Below, in pieces: positions 1 to 6,495 of a stretch of 51,050 bases of DNA. A program made the position numbers and the translations under genes. The stretch's first letter is position 1. Each line of letters begins with the position of its first letter. The DNA is from an uncultured Clostridia bacterium (GTDB lineage Bacteria > Bacillota > Dehalobacteriia > UBA4068): the NCBI GenBank assembly GCA_944390945.1, contig CALXRV010000025.1, positions 1 through 51,050 on the forward strand, written 5' to 3'. The notes below the pieces were generated by a model. It worked only from the letters and a program-made list of their open reading frames with translations, did no database searches and was not told the origin of the DNA.

Positions 1-240
1 CCGCCCAGGCCGCAGCCGCCCGGGCCGCACCCGCCCAGGCCGCAGCCGCCCGGGCCACAGCCGCCCAGGCCGCAACCGCCCAGGCCACAGCCGCCCAGGC
101 CGCAGCCGCCCAGGCCGCAGCCGCCCCGGCCACAGCCGCCCAGGCCGCAGCCGCCCAGGCCGCAACCGCCCAGGCCGCAACCGCCCAGGCCGCAACCGCC
201 CAGGCCGCAGCCGTCCAGGCCGCAGCCGCCCAGGCCGCAA
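1..240 (+). repeat. Sixteen tandem 15-nt repeats coding PPRPQ
   Basis: Unit CCGCCCAGGCCGCAG is repeated without spacers and is in phase with the codon frame. Variation is confined to a few sites: G/A at unit position 15, G/A at position 12, A/G or A/C at position 7, one C/T at position 4 and one C at position 15. Several units are identical, which indicates recent unit duplication. The array touches the left edge, so the true copy number is unknown. Confidence 0.95.
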
Positions 241-453
241 ATGCCGGGTATGCCAGCAAAGCCCACTAATGTTGCGGATCTGCAGAATTTACTCACACAA
301 TATGGCGCCTTGCTCAATCCGGAAAACAAACAGTTCATTCAGGAATTGATCGAGAATTTACAGCAAGGCGGTGACCAAAAAAGCCTGGTCGATCTGGCCG
401 CGCGCATGCAACAGGCAGCGGCCAAACAACAAAATAAAGGACAGCAAAGCTGA
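1..453 (+). CDS. Proline-rich pentapeptide-repeat protein, 3' part (5' end outside window)
   Basis: The frame is open from the first base and ends with TGA at 451-453, so the start lies upstream of the window. The first 80 residues are sixteen pentapeptides, mostly PPRPQ with PPGPQ, PPGPH and PSRPQ variants. The last 70 residues (from Met at 241) look like a soluble alpha-helical domain with a periodic Leu/Ile pattern (NLLTQYGALLNPENKQF and following) and a Gln/Lys-rich tail. I do not recognise the family. The architecture, an extended Pro-rich stalk followed by a small helical tail, suits a surface or spore-layer protein, but that is inference. The same repeat is also open in other frames (AQAAA on plus, CGLGG on minus). 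Only the plus frame 1 leads into a protein-like non-repeat sequence with a natural stop. A shorter gene starting at ATG 241 is possible but has no ribosome site, because the repeat lies directly upstream. Confidence 0.7.
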   Translation, partial: PPRPQPPGPHPPRPQPPGPQPPRPQPPRPQPPRPQPPRPQPPRPQPPRPQPPRPQPPRPQPPRPQPPRPQPSRPQPPRPQMPGMPAKPTNVADLQNLLTQYGALLNPENKQFIQELIENLQQGGDQKSLVDLAARMQQAAAKQQNKGQQS

Positions 454-478
454 CATCCGCAGCCTGCTGCCAAAAGCA

Positions 479-519
479 AGCGCCGTAGTATTTGTTTCTT
501 GCAAACTGTCTACGGCGCT
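479..519 (+). terminator. 10-bp hairpin behind the repeat gene, terminator-like
   Basis: AGCGCCGTAG at 479-488 pairs perfectly with CTACGGCGCT at 510-519 across a 21-nt loop. GCAAG at 476-480 can alternatively pair with CTTGC at 520-524. It lies 25 nt after the stop of the repeat gene and directly before the pyrR promoter. It has no T-run, so efficient intrinsic termination is uncertain. Confidence 0.45.
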
Positions 520-520
520 C

Positions 521-549
521 TTGCATGGTCGGGAAAAAAGGGTTATAAT
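521..549 (+). promoter_or_regulatory. SigA-type promoter for pyrR operon
   Basis: TTGCAT at 521-526, a 17-nt spacer and a perfect TATAAT at 544-549. The transcript would start near 556 and leave a leader of about 35 nt before pyrR. This is too short for a PyrR attenuator of the kind seen in pyr operons. Confidence 0.8.
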
Positions 550-590
550 TGTTAAATACGCTGAAGAACATACGCAGAAAGGAGCTGCCT

Positions 591-1169
591 ATGTCGCGGG
601 TGAAAGCGAAACTGATGGATGAAACCGCTGTACAGCGCGCATGGCTGCGTGTTGCACATCAGATTTCGGAGCGCAACCCGCAGCTGGACAAGCTATGTCT
701 GGTCGGCATAAGACGCCGTGGCATTCCGTTGGCAAAACAACTTTGCCAGAATCTTGCACAGATTGCGGGATTTTATCCGCCTTGCGGCGAGCTGGATATC
801 CATTTTTATCGCGACGATCTAACACAGGCCGCCAGCGACCCGGTATGCAAGGGTGCTGTGCTGCCTTTTCCTGTCGAAGGGAAAACCATCATCCTGGTGG
901 ACGACGTACTCTATACCGGTCGTACGGTACGCGCTGCAATGGAAGCTGTCTTTTCACTTGGTCGGCCGGCAGCAATACAGCTGGCCATTCTCATCGATCG
1001 TGGTCACCGCGAGCTTCCCTTTCGCGCAGATTATGTTGGCAAAAACATCCCTACTTCTCATCGTGAGAGCATCGCGGTGCGTATCCCGCCTTATGACCCG
1101 GAGACCGGCGTTTATATTCTTGAAGCCAGCGCCTATCGTACTGATGGGAACTGCACAAATGGAGGGTGA
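591..1169 (+). CDS. pyrR: Bifunctional pyr regulator / uracil phosphoribosyltransferase PyrR
   Basis: PyrR proteins bind pyr mRNA leaders in response to UMP/UTP and also convert uracil plus PRPP to UMP. The 192-residue product has the type I phosphoribosyltransferase PRPP loop IILVDDVLYTGRTVRAA and the family pattern GIRRRGIPLA near the N terminus, and its length is close to the family norm (about 180). I start it at ATG 591 because AAAGGAG at 578-584 sits just upstream. The in-frame ATG at 549 falls on the -10 box and would add a non-conserved N terminus. Its own promoter is at 521-549. No pyrimidine biosynthesis gene follows. Instead the stop codon touches the formiminotransferase gene, so it is co-transcribed with folate-linked genes here. 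Confidence 0.93.
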   Translation: MSRVKAKLMDETAVQRAWLRVAHQISERNPQLDKLCLVGIRRRGIPLAKQLCQNLAQIAGFYPPCGELDIHFYRDDLTQAASDPVCKGAVLPFPVEGKTIILVDDVLYTGRTVRAAMEAVFSLGRPAAIQLAILIDRGHRELPFRADYVGKNIPTSHRESIAVRIPPYDPETGVYILEASAYRTDGNCTNGG

Positions 1170-1171
1170 TG

Positions 1172-2065
1172 ATGGAAAAAATCATGGAATGCGTGGCCAA
1201 CTTCAGTGAAGGCCGCGATCAGGAAAAGATCGAACAAATCGCAGACGCTTTCCGCAACCGGCACGGCGTTAAGCTGTTAGATTACAGCAGCGATCTAGAC
1301 CATAACCGCACAGTGATCACCGCGATCGGCGAGCCGGCTGCATTGCGTGATGCGGCAGTAGATGCGATCGGGGCCGCGGTTCGCCTGATTGACCTGCGCC
1401 AGCAGCATGGCCTGCATCCGCGCATTGGCGCAGCAGACGTTGTTCCCTTTATTCCGCTGCGCGGTTGCGATACTGCGGAAGCAGTGGCGCTGGCAAGGGA
1501 AACCGCTGCGCTGGTTGCTTCGCGTTATCAGCTGCCAATCTATTTATATGAGCAGGCGGCCAGCGCTCCGCACCGGCAAAATCTGGCGGATGTGCGGCGC
1601 GGGCAGTTTGAAGGGCTGGCAGAAAAAATGCGTGATCCGCTTTGGCAGCCGGATTTTGGCCCAGCCGAACCGCATCCATCTGCAGGCGCGACTGCCATCG
1701 GCGCGCGGCTGCCCCTGATTGCCTTCAATATCGAGCTGACGACAAACGATGTAGAGATTGCACGTGCCATCGCCCGCACGATCCGCCACAGTAATGGCGG
1801 CTACCGCTGCGTCAAGGCGCTTGGCCTTTATCTGGCGCAGCACGACAGCGCACAGGTCTCGATCAATCTTACCGATTATACGCAGACTGCGCTTTACCGC
1901 GTAGTCGAGGCGGTTCGAACAGAAGCGCGGCGCTATGGCGTGGGCATTCGTTGCAGTGAGCTGATCGGCCTTATCCCCCTGCAGGCCGTTGCAGACACAG
2001 CGGCTTACTATCTGCAGTTGCCATCACTTTCCGCCGCCTCGGTTCTGGAAACGCATTTTGAATAA
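1172..2065 (+). CDS. ftcD: Glutamate formimidoyltransferase (FTCD N-terminal type)
   Basis: Transfers the formimino group from N-formimino-L-glutamate to tetrahydrofolate, the last step of one histidine degradation route. The 298-residue protein begins MEKIMECVANFSEGRD, the hallmark N terminus of the family, and contains the conserved segment HPRIGAADVVPFIPL and the later FNIELTTNDVEIA region. It lacks a fused cyclodeaminase domain; that activity is in the next gene. GGAGGG at 1161-1166 is 5 nt before ATG 1172. ATG 1169 and GTG 1166 are in frame but too close to the ribosome site. The start nearly overlaps the pyrR stop (1167-1169), so translation is probably coupled. No hutH or hutU is present in the window. 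Confidence 0.92.
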   Translation: MEKIMECVANFSEGRDQEKIEQIADAFRNRHGVKLLDYSSDLDHNRTVITAIGEPAALRDAAVDAIGAAVRLIDLRQQHGLHPRIGAADVVPFIPLRGCDTAEAVALARETAALVASRYQLPIYLYEQAASAPHRQNLADVRRGQFEGLAEKMRDPLWQPDFGPAEPHPSAGATAIGARLPLIAFNIELTTNDVEIARAIARTIRHSNGGYRCVKALGLYLAQHDSAQVSINLTDYTQTALYRVVEAVRTEARRYGVGIRCSELIGLIPLQAVADTAAYYLQLPSLSAASVLETHFE

Positions 2066-2098
2066 CAGCGCCGCAGACGGCGCGGATAGGAGGTTATG

Positions 2099-2725
2099 AT
2101 GGAACCAAAACAACAGACGCTTGCTGCTTTCTGCGCAGCTACGGCGTCGGATGCCCCGACGCCAGGCGGTGGCGGCGTAGCTGCAGCAGTGGCGGCACTC
2201 GCAGCCGCACTTTCCGCCATGGTTGCTCGGTTGACCATCGGCAAAAAGGGATACCAGGAACAGGAAGCAGCCATGCAGCTGCTGGCAGAAAAGGCGGATG
2301 CGCTGCGTATCCAGCTGCTGGATGATATCCAGCGCGACGGCGATTCTTTCGATGCCTTCATGGCAGCGCTGGCGCTGCCCAAAGAGAATGAAGCACAAAA
2401 GACCGCTCGCCGTGATGCCATGCAGACCGCATTAAAGGAAGCCGCTCGGGTACCGCTGGCCATCGCGGAACGCGCTGCCCAGGTGATGCCCCTGGCAGAG
2501 CAAGCGGTGCGCGACGGCAACCGTAACCTGGTCACCGATGGGCTGATCTCCGCGGTTTTGGCACGCGCTGCCTGCGTCAGCGCACTATATAATGTCAAGA
2601 TCAACCTGGCCTCCATCCAGGATCAAGAGTTGACGGATAGCCTATGGCAGCAGGTGCGCAGTCTGCAGCAGGAAGTCACTGTTGCAGAAGCGCGTATTCT
2701 TGCCCTGCAGCCGGATCTGATTTGA
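2099..2725 (+). CDS. fchA: Formimidoyltetrahydrofolate cyclodeaminase
   Basis: Converts 5-formimino-THF to 5,10-methenyl-THF plus ammonia, the partner reaction of the preceding gene. The 208-residue all-helical protein has the family's glycine-rich N-terminal signature TPGGGGVAAAVAALAAAL, followed by a GKKGY element, as in FTCD C-terminal domains and clostridial FchA. AGGAGG at 2088-2093 is placed 5 nt before ATG 2099; ATG 2096 is the alternative. The gap from the formiminotransferase is about 33 nt, so the two form one functional pair encoded separately rather than as a fused FTCD. Confidence 0.9.
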   Translation: MEPKQQTLAAFCAATASDAPTPGGGGVAAAVAALAAALSAMVARLTIGKKGYQEQEAAMQLLAEKADALRIQLLDDIQRDGDSFDAFMAALALPKENEAQKTARRDAMQTALKEAARVPLAIAERAAQVMPLAEQAVRDGNRNLVTDGLISAVLARAACVSALYNVKINLASIQDQELTDSLWQQVRSLQQEVTVAEARILALQPDLI

Positions 2726-2760
2726 GAAGCGGATAAATGAGATAGATAGAAATGGAGTAA

Positions 2761-4143
2761 ATGTTTGGCATGAGCAGTAAAAATATCCTTGGACATGACA
2801 AGATCGAGCGCCTGCTGATCCGTTTTGCCATTCCCAGCATCGTCGCCATGCTGGTCAGTGCGCTGTATAATATTGTCGATCAGTTTTTTATTGGCCGCAG
2901 CGTTGGCATGCTGGGCAATGCCGCAACCAATGTCTCCTTCCCGTTGACGATCACCTGTACGGCGCTCGCCCTGCTGGGCGGAATCGGCGGCGCAGCAAAC
3001 TTCAACCTCGCCATGGGCCGCGGCGAGCCGGAAAAAGCGCAGCAATATGCCGGTAATACCTTATCTTTGCTGGTATTTCTCTCTGTTCTGCTCGCTCTGG
3101 TCGCGCGAATCTTTTTGGAGCCGTTGATGTTGCTCTTTGCTGCTACGGATGATGTGCTGGAGCATGCGATGACCTATACCGGGATTACTGCGCTGGGCTT
3201 TCCTTTTCTGATCTTTTCCGTTGGCGGTGCAAATCTGATCCGTGCCGACGGCAGCCCGCGCTTTTCCATGATCTGCACGCTGGTTGGCGCGATCATCAAT
3301 ACCATTCTGGATGCGCTTTTCGTGCTTGGCTTTAATTGGGGCATGGCTGGCGCCGCCTGGGCAACGGTGATCGGACAGATCGTCTCCGCGGCGATGGTCA
3401 TTGGCTATCTGCCGCATTTCAAAACGCTGCCTTTGCGCCGCTCTGCCCTGCGGCCGCGCTGGTCCTGTTGGCGGGATATCATCTCGCTCGGCATGTCGCC
3501 GTTCCTCAACCAGATGGCGATGATGGTCGTGCAGGTGGTGATGAATAATACGCTGACCTTTTATGGTGCAAGCTCTGTTTATGGCAAAGATATTCCGCTT
3601 GCCTGCGCCGGCATCATTTCCAAAGTCGGCATGGTTTTCTTTTCCGTGATCATCGGCCTTTCACAAGGCCTGCAGCCGATCATCAGCTTTAACTACGGTG
3701 CGCAGCAATATGGACGCGTGCGCGAAGCTTATCTGAAAACCCTGCGTATTGCGGTTGCTTTTTCCTGCATCGCCTTTCTCTGTTTCCAGATTCTGCCGCG
3801 TCAGATTATTGGCCTCTTTAGCACCGGTACGGAAAGTGAGGAATACTTCCGTTTTGCAGAGGAATATTTCCGCATTTATTTCTTCTTCACCTTTATCAAC
3901 TGCATCCAGCCGCTGACGGCGAATTTCTTTACCGCCATTGGCAAGGCAAGCCGCGGGATCTTTATTTCCCTGACCAGGCAAATCATCTTCCTGCTTCCCT
4001 TACTGTTGCTGTTGCCTGCCATGTTCGGTATCGACGGTGTCATGTTCGCCGGCCCGGTCGCAGATATGGCGGCAGCCACCATGGCCGCGCTTTTCATGCG
4101 CGCCGAATTCCGCCGGATGAAAGCGGTGCAGCCGGCTGCTTAA
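2761..4143 (+). CDS. MATE family efflux transporter
   Basis: A 460-residue integral membrane protein with about twelve hydrophobic segments. The N-terminal pattern KIERLLIRFAIPSIVAMLVS, then YNIVDQFFIGR, is typical of MepA-like MATE (NorM/MepA) sodium- or proton-coupled exporters, and the repeat-half motif is seen again around SLGMSPFLNQMAMM. GGAG at 2754-2757 precedes ATG 2761; ATG 2770 is a possible alternative. Only 35 nt separate it from the cyclodeaminase, so it is probably the last gene of the pyrR-ftcD-fchA operon. The substrate cannot be inferred. The context hints at a metabolite as well as a drug. Confidence 0.9.
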   Translation: MFGMSSKNILGHDKIERLLIRFAIPSIVAMLVSALYNIVDQFFIGRSVGMLGNAATNVSFPLTITCTALALLGGIGGAANFNLAMGRGEPEKAQQYAGNTLSLLVFLSVLLALVARIFLEPLMLLFAATDDVLEHAMTYTGITALGFPFLIFSVGGANLIRADGSPRFSMICTLVGAIINTILDALFVLGFNWGMAGAAWATVIGQIVSAAMVIGYLPHFKTLPLRRSALRPRWSCWRDIISLGMSPFLNQMAMMVVQVVMNNTLTFYGASSVYGKDIPLACAGIISKVGMVFFSVIIGLSQGLQPIISFNYGAQQYGRVREAYLKTLRIAVAFSCIAFLCFQILPRQIIGLFSTGTESEEYFRFAEEYFRIYFFFTFINCIQPLTANFFTAIGKASRGIFISLTRQIIFLLPLLLLLPAMFGIDGVMFAGPVADMAAATMAALFMRAEFRRMKAVQPAA

Positions 4144-4161
4144 AGCGCCTGCCGGAGCTGC

Positions 4162-4190
4162 CGGTTGCCAGGCCATAATCCTGGCAACCG
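4162..4190 (+). terminator. 11-bp hairpin after MATE gene
   Basis: CGGTTGCCAGG at 4162-4172 pairs with CCTGGCAACCG at 4180-4190 over a 7-nt loop, 19 nt after the stop. There is no T-run, so it may be an mRNA 3' stabiliser upstream of the stronger hairpin at 4304-4344. Confidence 0.5.
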
Positions 4191-4303
4191 CCGAAACTGT
4201 TTATAAAATGCAAGCAACTTTGACTTGTCATCAAATCCGTATAAGCACCTGCGGCCGGACCGTGTTCGACGGCAGCCATCCGCGGTTTGCTGACCGCAGA
4301 GGA

Positions 4304-4344
4304 AAAAGGATCGCAGCTCCAAAAAGTGGAGCTGCGATCCTTTT
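4304..4344. terminator. Bidirectional intrinsic terminator (17-bp perfect stem)
   Basis: Bases 4304-4320 pair perfectly with 4328-4344 around the loop AAAAAGT. The stem starts with AAAA and ends with TTTT, so a U-run follows the stem in either direction. It sits between the convergent MATE and rocD genes and can stop both transcripts. The rest of 4191-4478 shows no credible gene. Confidence 0.9.
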
Positions 4345-4478
4345 ACGATAATTCCTGTAACAGCAATACCTGCTGTGCTTATTTAGCCAATGCCTGCCGA
4401 AAACTGCGGCTGCCGCCACCAGGGCATGAAGCACAGTCACACCGTCTGCCTGGCCGGCAGATTTTGCCACAGCAGCGA

Positions 4479-5678
4479 TTATTTGCTGAACACCTGGGCG
4501 ATCCGGTTGCAGGCATCGTCCATCTGTTCATAACTGATCACGATCGGCGGCGCGAAGCGGATTGTATTTTCATGGGTTTCCTTGGCCAACACGCCATGAG
4601 CGATCAATTCCTTGACATAGCCCACTGCCGAATGCTTAAATTCCACACCGATCAGCAGACCGCGACCGCGTACTTCCAGGATATCCTCATTATTGATCTC
4701 GCGCAATTTGGCCATAAAATATTCACCCTTTTCGCGCGCCATCTGTGGATAATTATCGCGCACGAGCAGCTCCAATGCTTTGATCGCACAAGCGCAGGCC
4801 AATGGGTTGCCACCAAAGGTAGAGCCGTGGCTGCCTGGCGTATAGATACCCAGAATATCCCGGTTTGCCACCACTGCGGAAAGAGGCATCACACCGCCGC
4901 CCAGCGCTTTACCCAAGATATAGATATCCGGCACTACGCCTTCATGATCACAGGCGAACATATCGCCGGTACGGGCGAAACCGGTCTGTACTTCATCCGC
5001 CATCATTAATACATTATGCCGTGTGCAGATCTCACGCACCTGCTGCAGATAGCCTTCTGGCGGCATCAGAATGCCGGCTTCGCCCTGGATTGGCTCCACG
5101 AGAAAAGCGACTGTATTGGGTGTGATCGCCGCTTCCAGCGCTGCTGCATCGCCATAGGGGATCACATGGAAGCCCGGGGCATATGGACCGTAATTGATGC
5201 GCGCATCCGGGTCTGTACTGAAGCTGATGATGGCGATTGTCCGGCCATGGAAATTGTTCTCGCAAACGATGATTTCCTGTTCACCATTGGCCACACCCTT
5301 GACTTCTACACCCCAGCGCCGCGCGGTTTTCAAAGCGGTTTCCACCGCTTCAGCACCGGTATTCATCGGCAGCACCATATCTTTTCCCGTCACCTGGCAC
5401 AGCTTTTCAAAAAATTCGCCAAGCACCGCATTATGGAAAGCACGGCTGGTCAGCGTTACCTTATCCAGCTGTTCCTTGGCAGCCGCGATGATCTCCGGAT
5501 GGCGGTGACCAAAATTCAACGCCGAATAGGCGGACAGCATATCATAATACTGACGGCCCTCCGGATCCCAGACCAACGCGCCCTCTGCCGATTCGATCAC
5601 TACATCTTTTGGGTGATAATTATGCGCGCCAAAATGATTCGTTTTTTCGATGATCTGTTGGCTGTTTTCCTGCATCAT
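4479..5678 (-). CDS. rocD: Ornithine aminotransferase
   Basis: PLP-dependent conversion of ornithine plus 2-oxoglutarate to glutamate semialdehyde and glutamate, linking arginine/ornithine use to proline and glutamate. The 399-residue protein has the class III aminotransferase features: [11 protein letters not shown] near residue 107, the PLP-ring aspartate in [12 protein letters not shown] (about 227-238), the Schiff-base lysine K257 in [12 protein letters not shown], and the substrate-side FGGNPLACA. Closest in character to RocD rather than ArgD because of the [11 protein letters not shown]-terminal pattern. GGAGGG lies 4 nt before ATG 5678 (ATG 5675 also possible). It has its own promoter, whose -35 box overlaps the end of trmO, and a palindrome resembling an ARG box in the leader. 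Confidence 0.93.
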   Translation of the reverse strand: MMQENSQQIIEKTNHFGAHNYHPKDVVIESAEGALVWDPEGRQYYDMLSAYSALNFGHRHPEIIAAAKEQLDKVTLTSRAFHNAVLGEFFEKLCQVTGKDMVLPMNTGAEAVETALKTARRWGVEVKGVANGEQEIIVCENNFHGRTIAIISFSTDPDARINYGPYAPGFHVIPYGDAAALEAAITPNTVAFLVEPIQGEAGILMPPEGYLQQVREICTRHNVLMMADEVQTGFARTGDMFACDHEGVVPDIYILGKALGGGVMPLSAVVANRDILGIYTPGSHGSTFGGNPLACACAIKALELLVRDNYPQMAREKGEYFMAKLREINNEDILEVRGRGLLIGVEFKHSAVGYVKELIAHGVLAKETHENTIRFAPPIVISYEQMDDACNRIAQVFSK

Positions 5679-5708
5679 TCAGCCCTCCTTCAAGGCTCGG
5701 ATATATTT

Positions 5709-5722
5709 TGCATAAATATGCA
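5709..5722 (-). promoter_or_regulatory. Possible ARG box (ArgR/AhrC operator) in rocD leader
   Basis: TGCATAAATATGCA is a 6-bp-arm palindrome around AA and follows the ARG-box pattern TGNATAWWTATNCA. It lies about 17-30 nt downstream of the predicted rocD start point, where bound ArgR/AhrC could block transcription. A looser second copy may overlap the -10 region (GCATAATTACTTATAAG on the minus strand). Confidence 0.5.
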
Positions 5723-5745
5723 GTTCATTAGAAAACTTATAAGTA

Positions 5746-5774
5746 ATTATGCACCCATAAAAATCATTTGTCAA
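5746..5774 (-). promoter_or_regulatory. SigA-type promoter of rocD
   Basis: Read on the minus strand, TTGACA (5774-5769) and CATAAT (5751-5746) are separated by 17 nt. The -35 box lies within the last codons of trmO, which gives rocD separate expression from the helicase-trmO transcript. Confidence 0.8.
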
Positions 5775-6495
5775 GCCCATTCTTCAGAATTTCACAAACC
5801 GTCAATTGCTGGCCGCTAACCGTAAAACGGATGGTCATGCCTGCAAACTCCATACCGTATATGCGTGCCGGATCGTCCTGATAAGCTGGCCGTGGATCCA
5901 GTGCCAGCAATGCGCGCAGCGCTTCCAGCCGTGCGGGTGGAATGGCCGGCAACAACTCCGGCGGGATTTCCACCTCCAAAAGATGCCCACGGGCAGCATC
6001 GGCAAAGCCACCGCAGGCATCCGGCCGGCTATCGGTAAACGGCAAATAGGGTTTGATATCATAAATCGGCGTACCGTCCATCAGATCTGCACCGGAAACG
6101 CGCAAGCGCGGCCCCGTAGGCCCCTGCAGCCGGACTTCTTCCAGCCGCACGCAGGAAAGACCGATCGGATTCGGGCGAAAAGGCGAACGTGTGGCGAATA
6201 CGCCGCGCCGCGCATTGCCACCCAAACGCGGCGGACGTACTGTCGGTGACCATTGGCCGGGCGGTATGGCAGAAAACCCCCACAGCAGCCAGATATGCGA
6301 AAACTCCGTCAGGCCGCGCAAGAGATCCACGTTACGAAAATCTTCACAAAAAAGGATCTCTGCCTGCAGCTCTTCAACCATACCGCTCTGCCGCGGCAAA
6401 CCGAATTTGGCCGGAAATTCGCTGTGCATATATGCGACCGGCCGTAATATCAGCCGGTCCGCTCCGCTCTGGCACATTTCATTATCCTTTGGCAT
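5764..6495 (-). CDS. trmO: tRNA (t6A37) methyltransferase TrmO (TsaA family)
   Basis: TrmO uses S-adenosylmethionine to methylate N6-threonylcarbamoyladenosine at position 37 of tRNAs reading ACY codons. The 243-residue product carries the family signature ATRSPFRPNPIGLSCVRL and the segment GADLMDGTPIYDIKPYLPF that lines the SAM pocket. I choose ATG 6495, preceded by a run of G bases 6 nt upstream. The frame stays open further upstream, but that part has no family similarity and lies inside the helicase gene. The start overlaps the last 14 nt of the helicase gene, so the two are translationally coupled. The C-terminal third is longer than the minimal VirR-like core but matches two-domain TrmO proteins. 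Confidence 0.9.
   Translation of the reverse strand: MPKDNEMCQSGADRLILRPVAYMHSEFPAKFGLPRQSGMVEELQAEILFCEDFRNVDLLRGLTEFSHIWLLWGFSAIPPGQWSPTVRPPRLGGNARRGVFATRSPFRPNPIGLSCVRLEEVRLQGPTGPRLRVSGADLMDGTPIYDIKPYLPFTDSRPDACGGFADAARGHLLEVEIPPELLPAIPPARLEALRALLALDPRPAYQDDPARIYGMEFAGMTIRFTVSGQQLTVCEILKNGLDK

Noticed and set aside
1-240. CRISPR-like or satellite array
   Set aside because: Units abut without spacers, are 15 nt long and keep the codon frame into a downstream coding tail; it is a protein repeat, not a CRISPR.
591-1169. PyrR-controlled attenuator in front of pyrR
   Set aside because: The promoter leaves a leader of only about 35 nt, too short for anti-terminator, binding loop and terminator.
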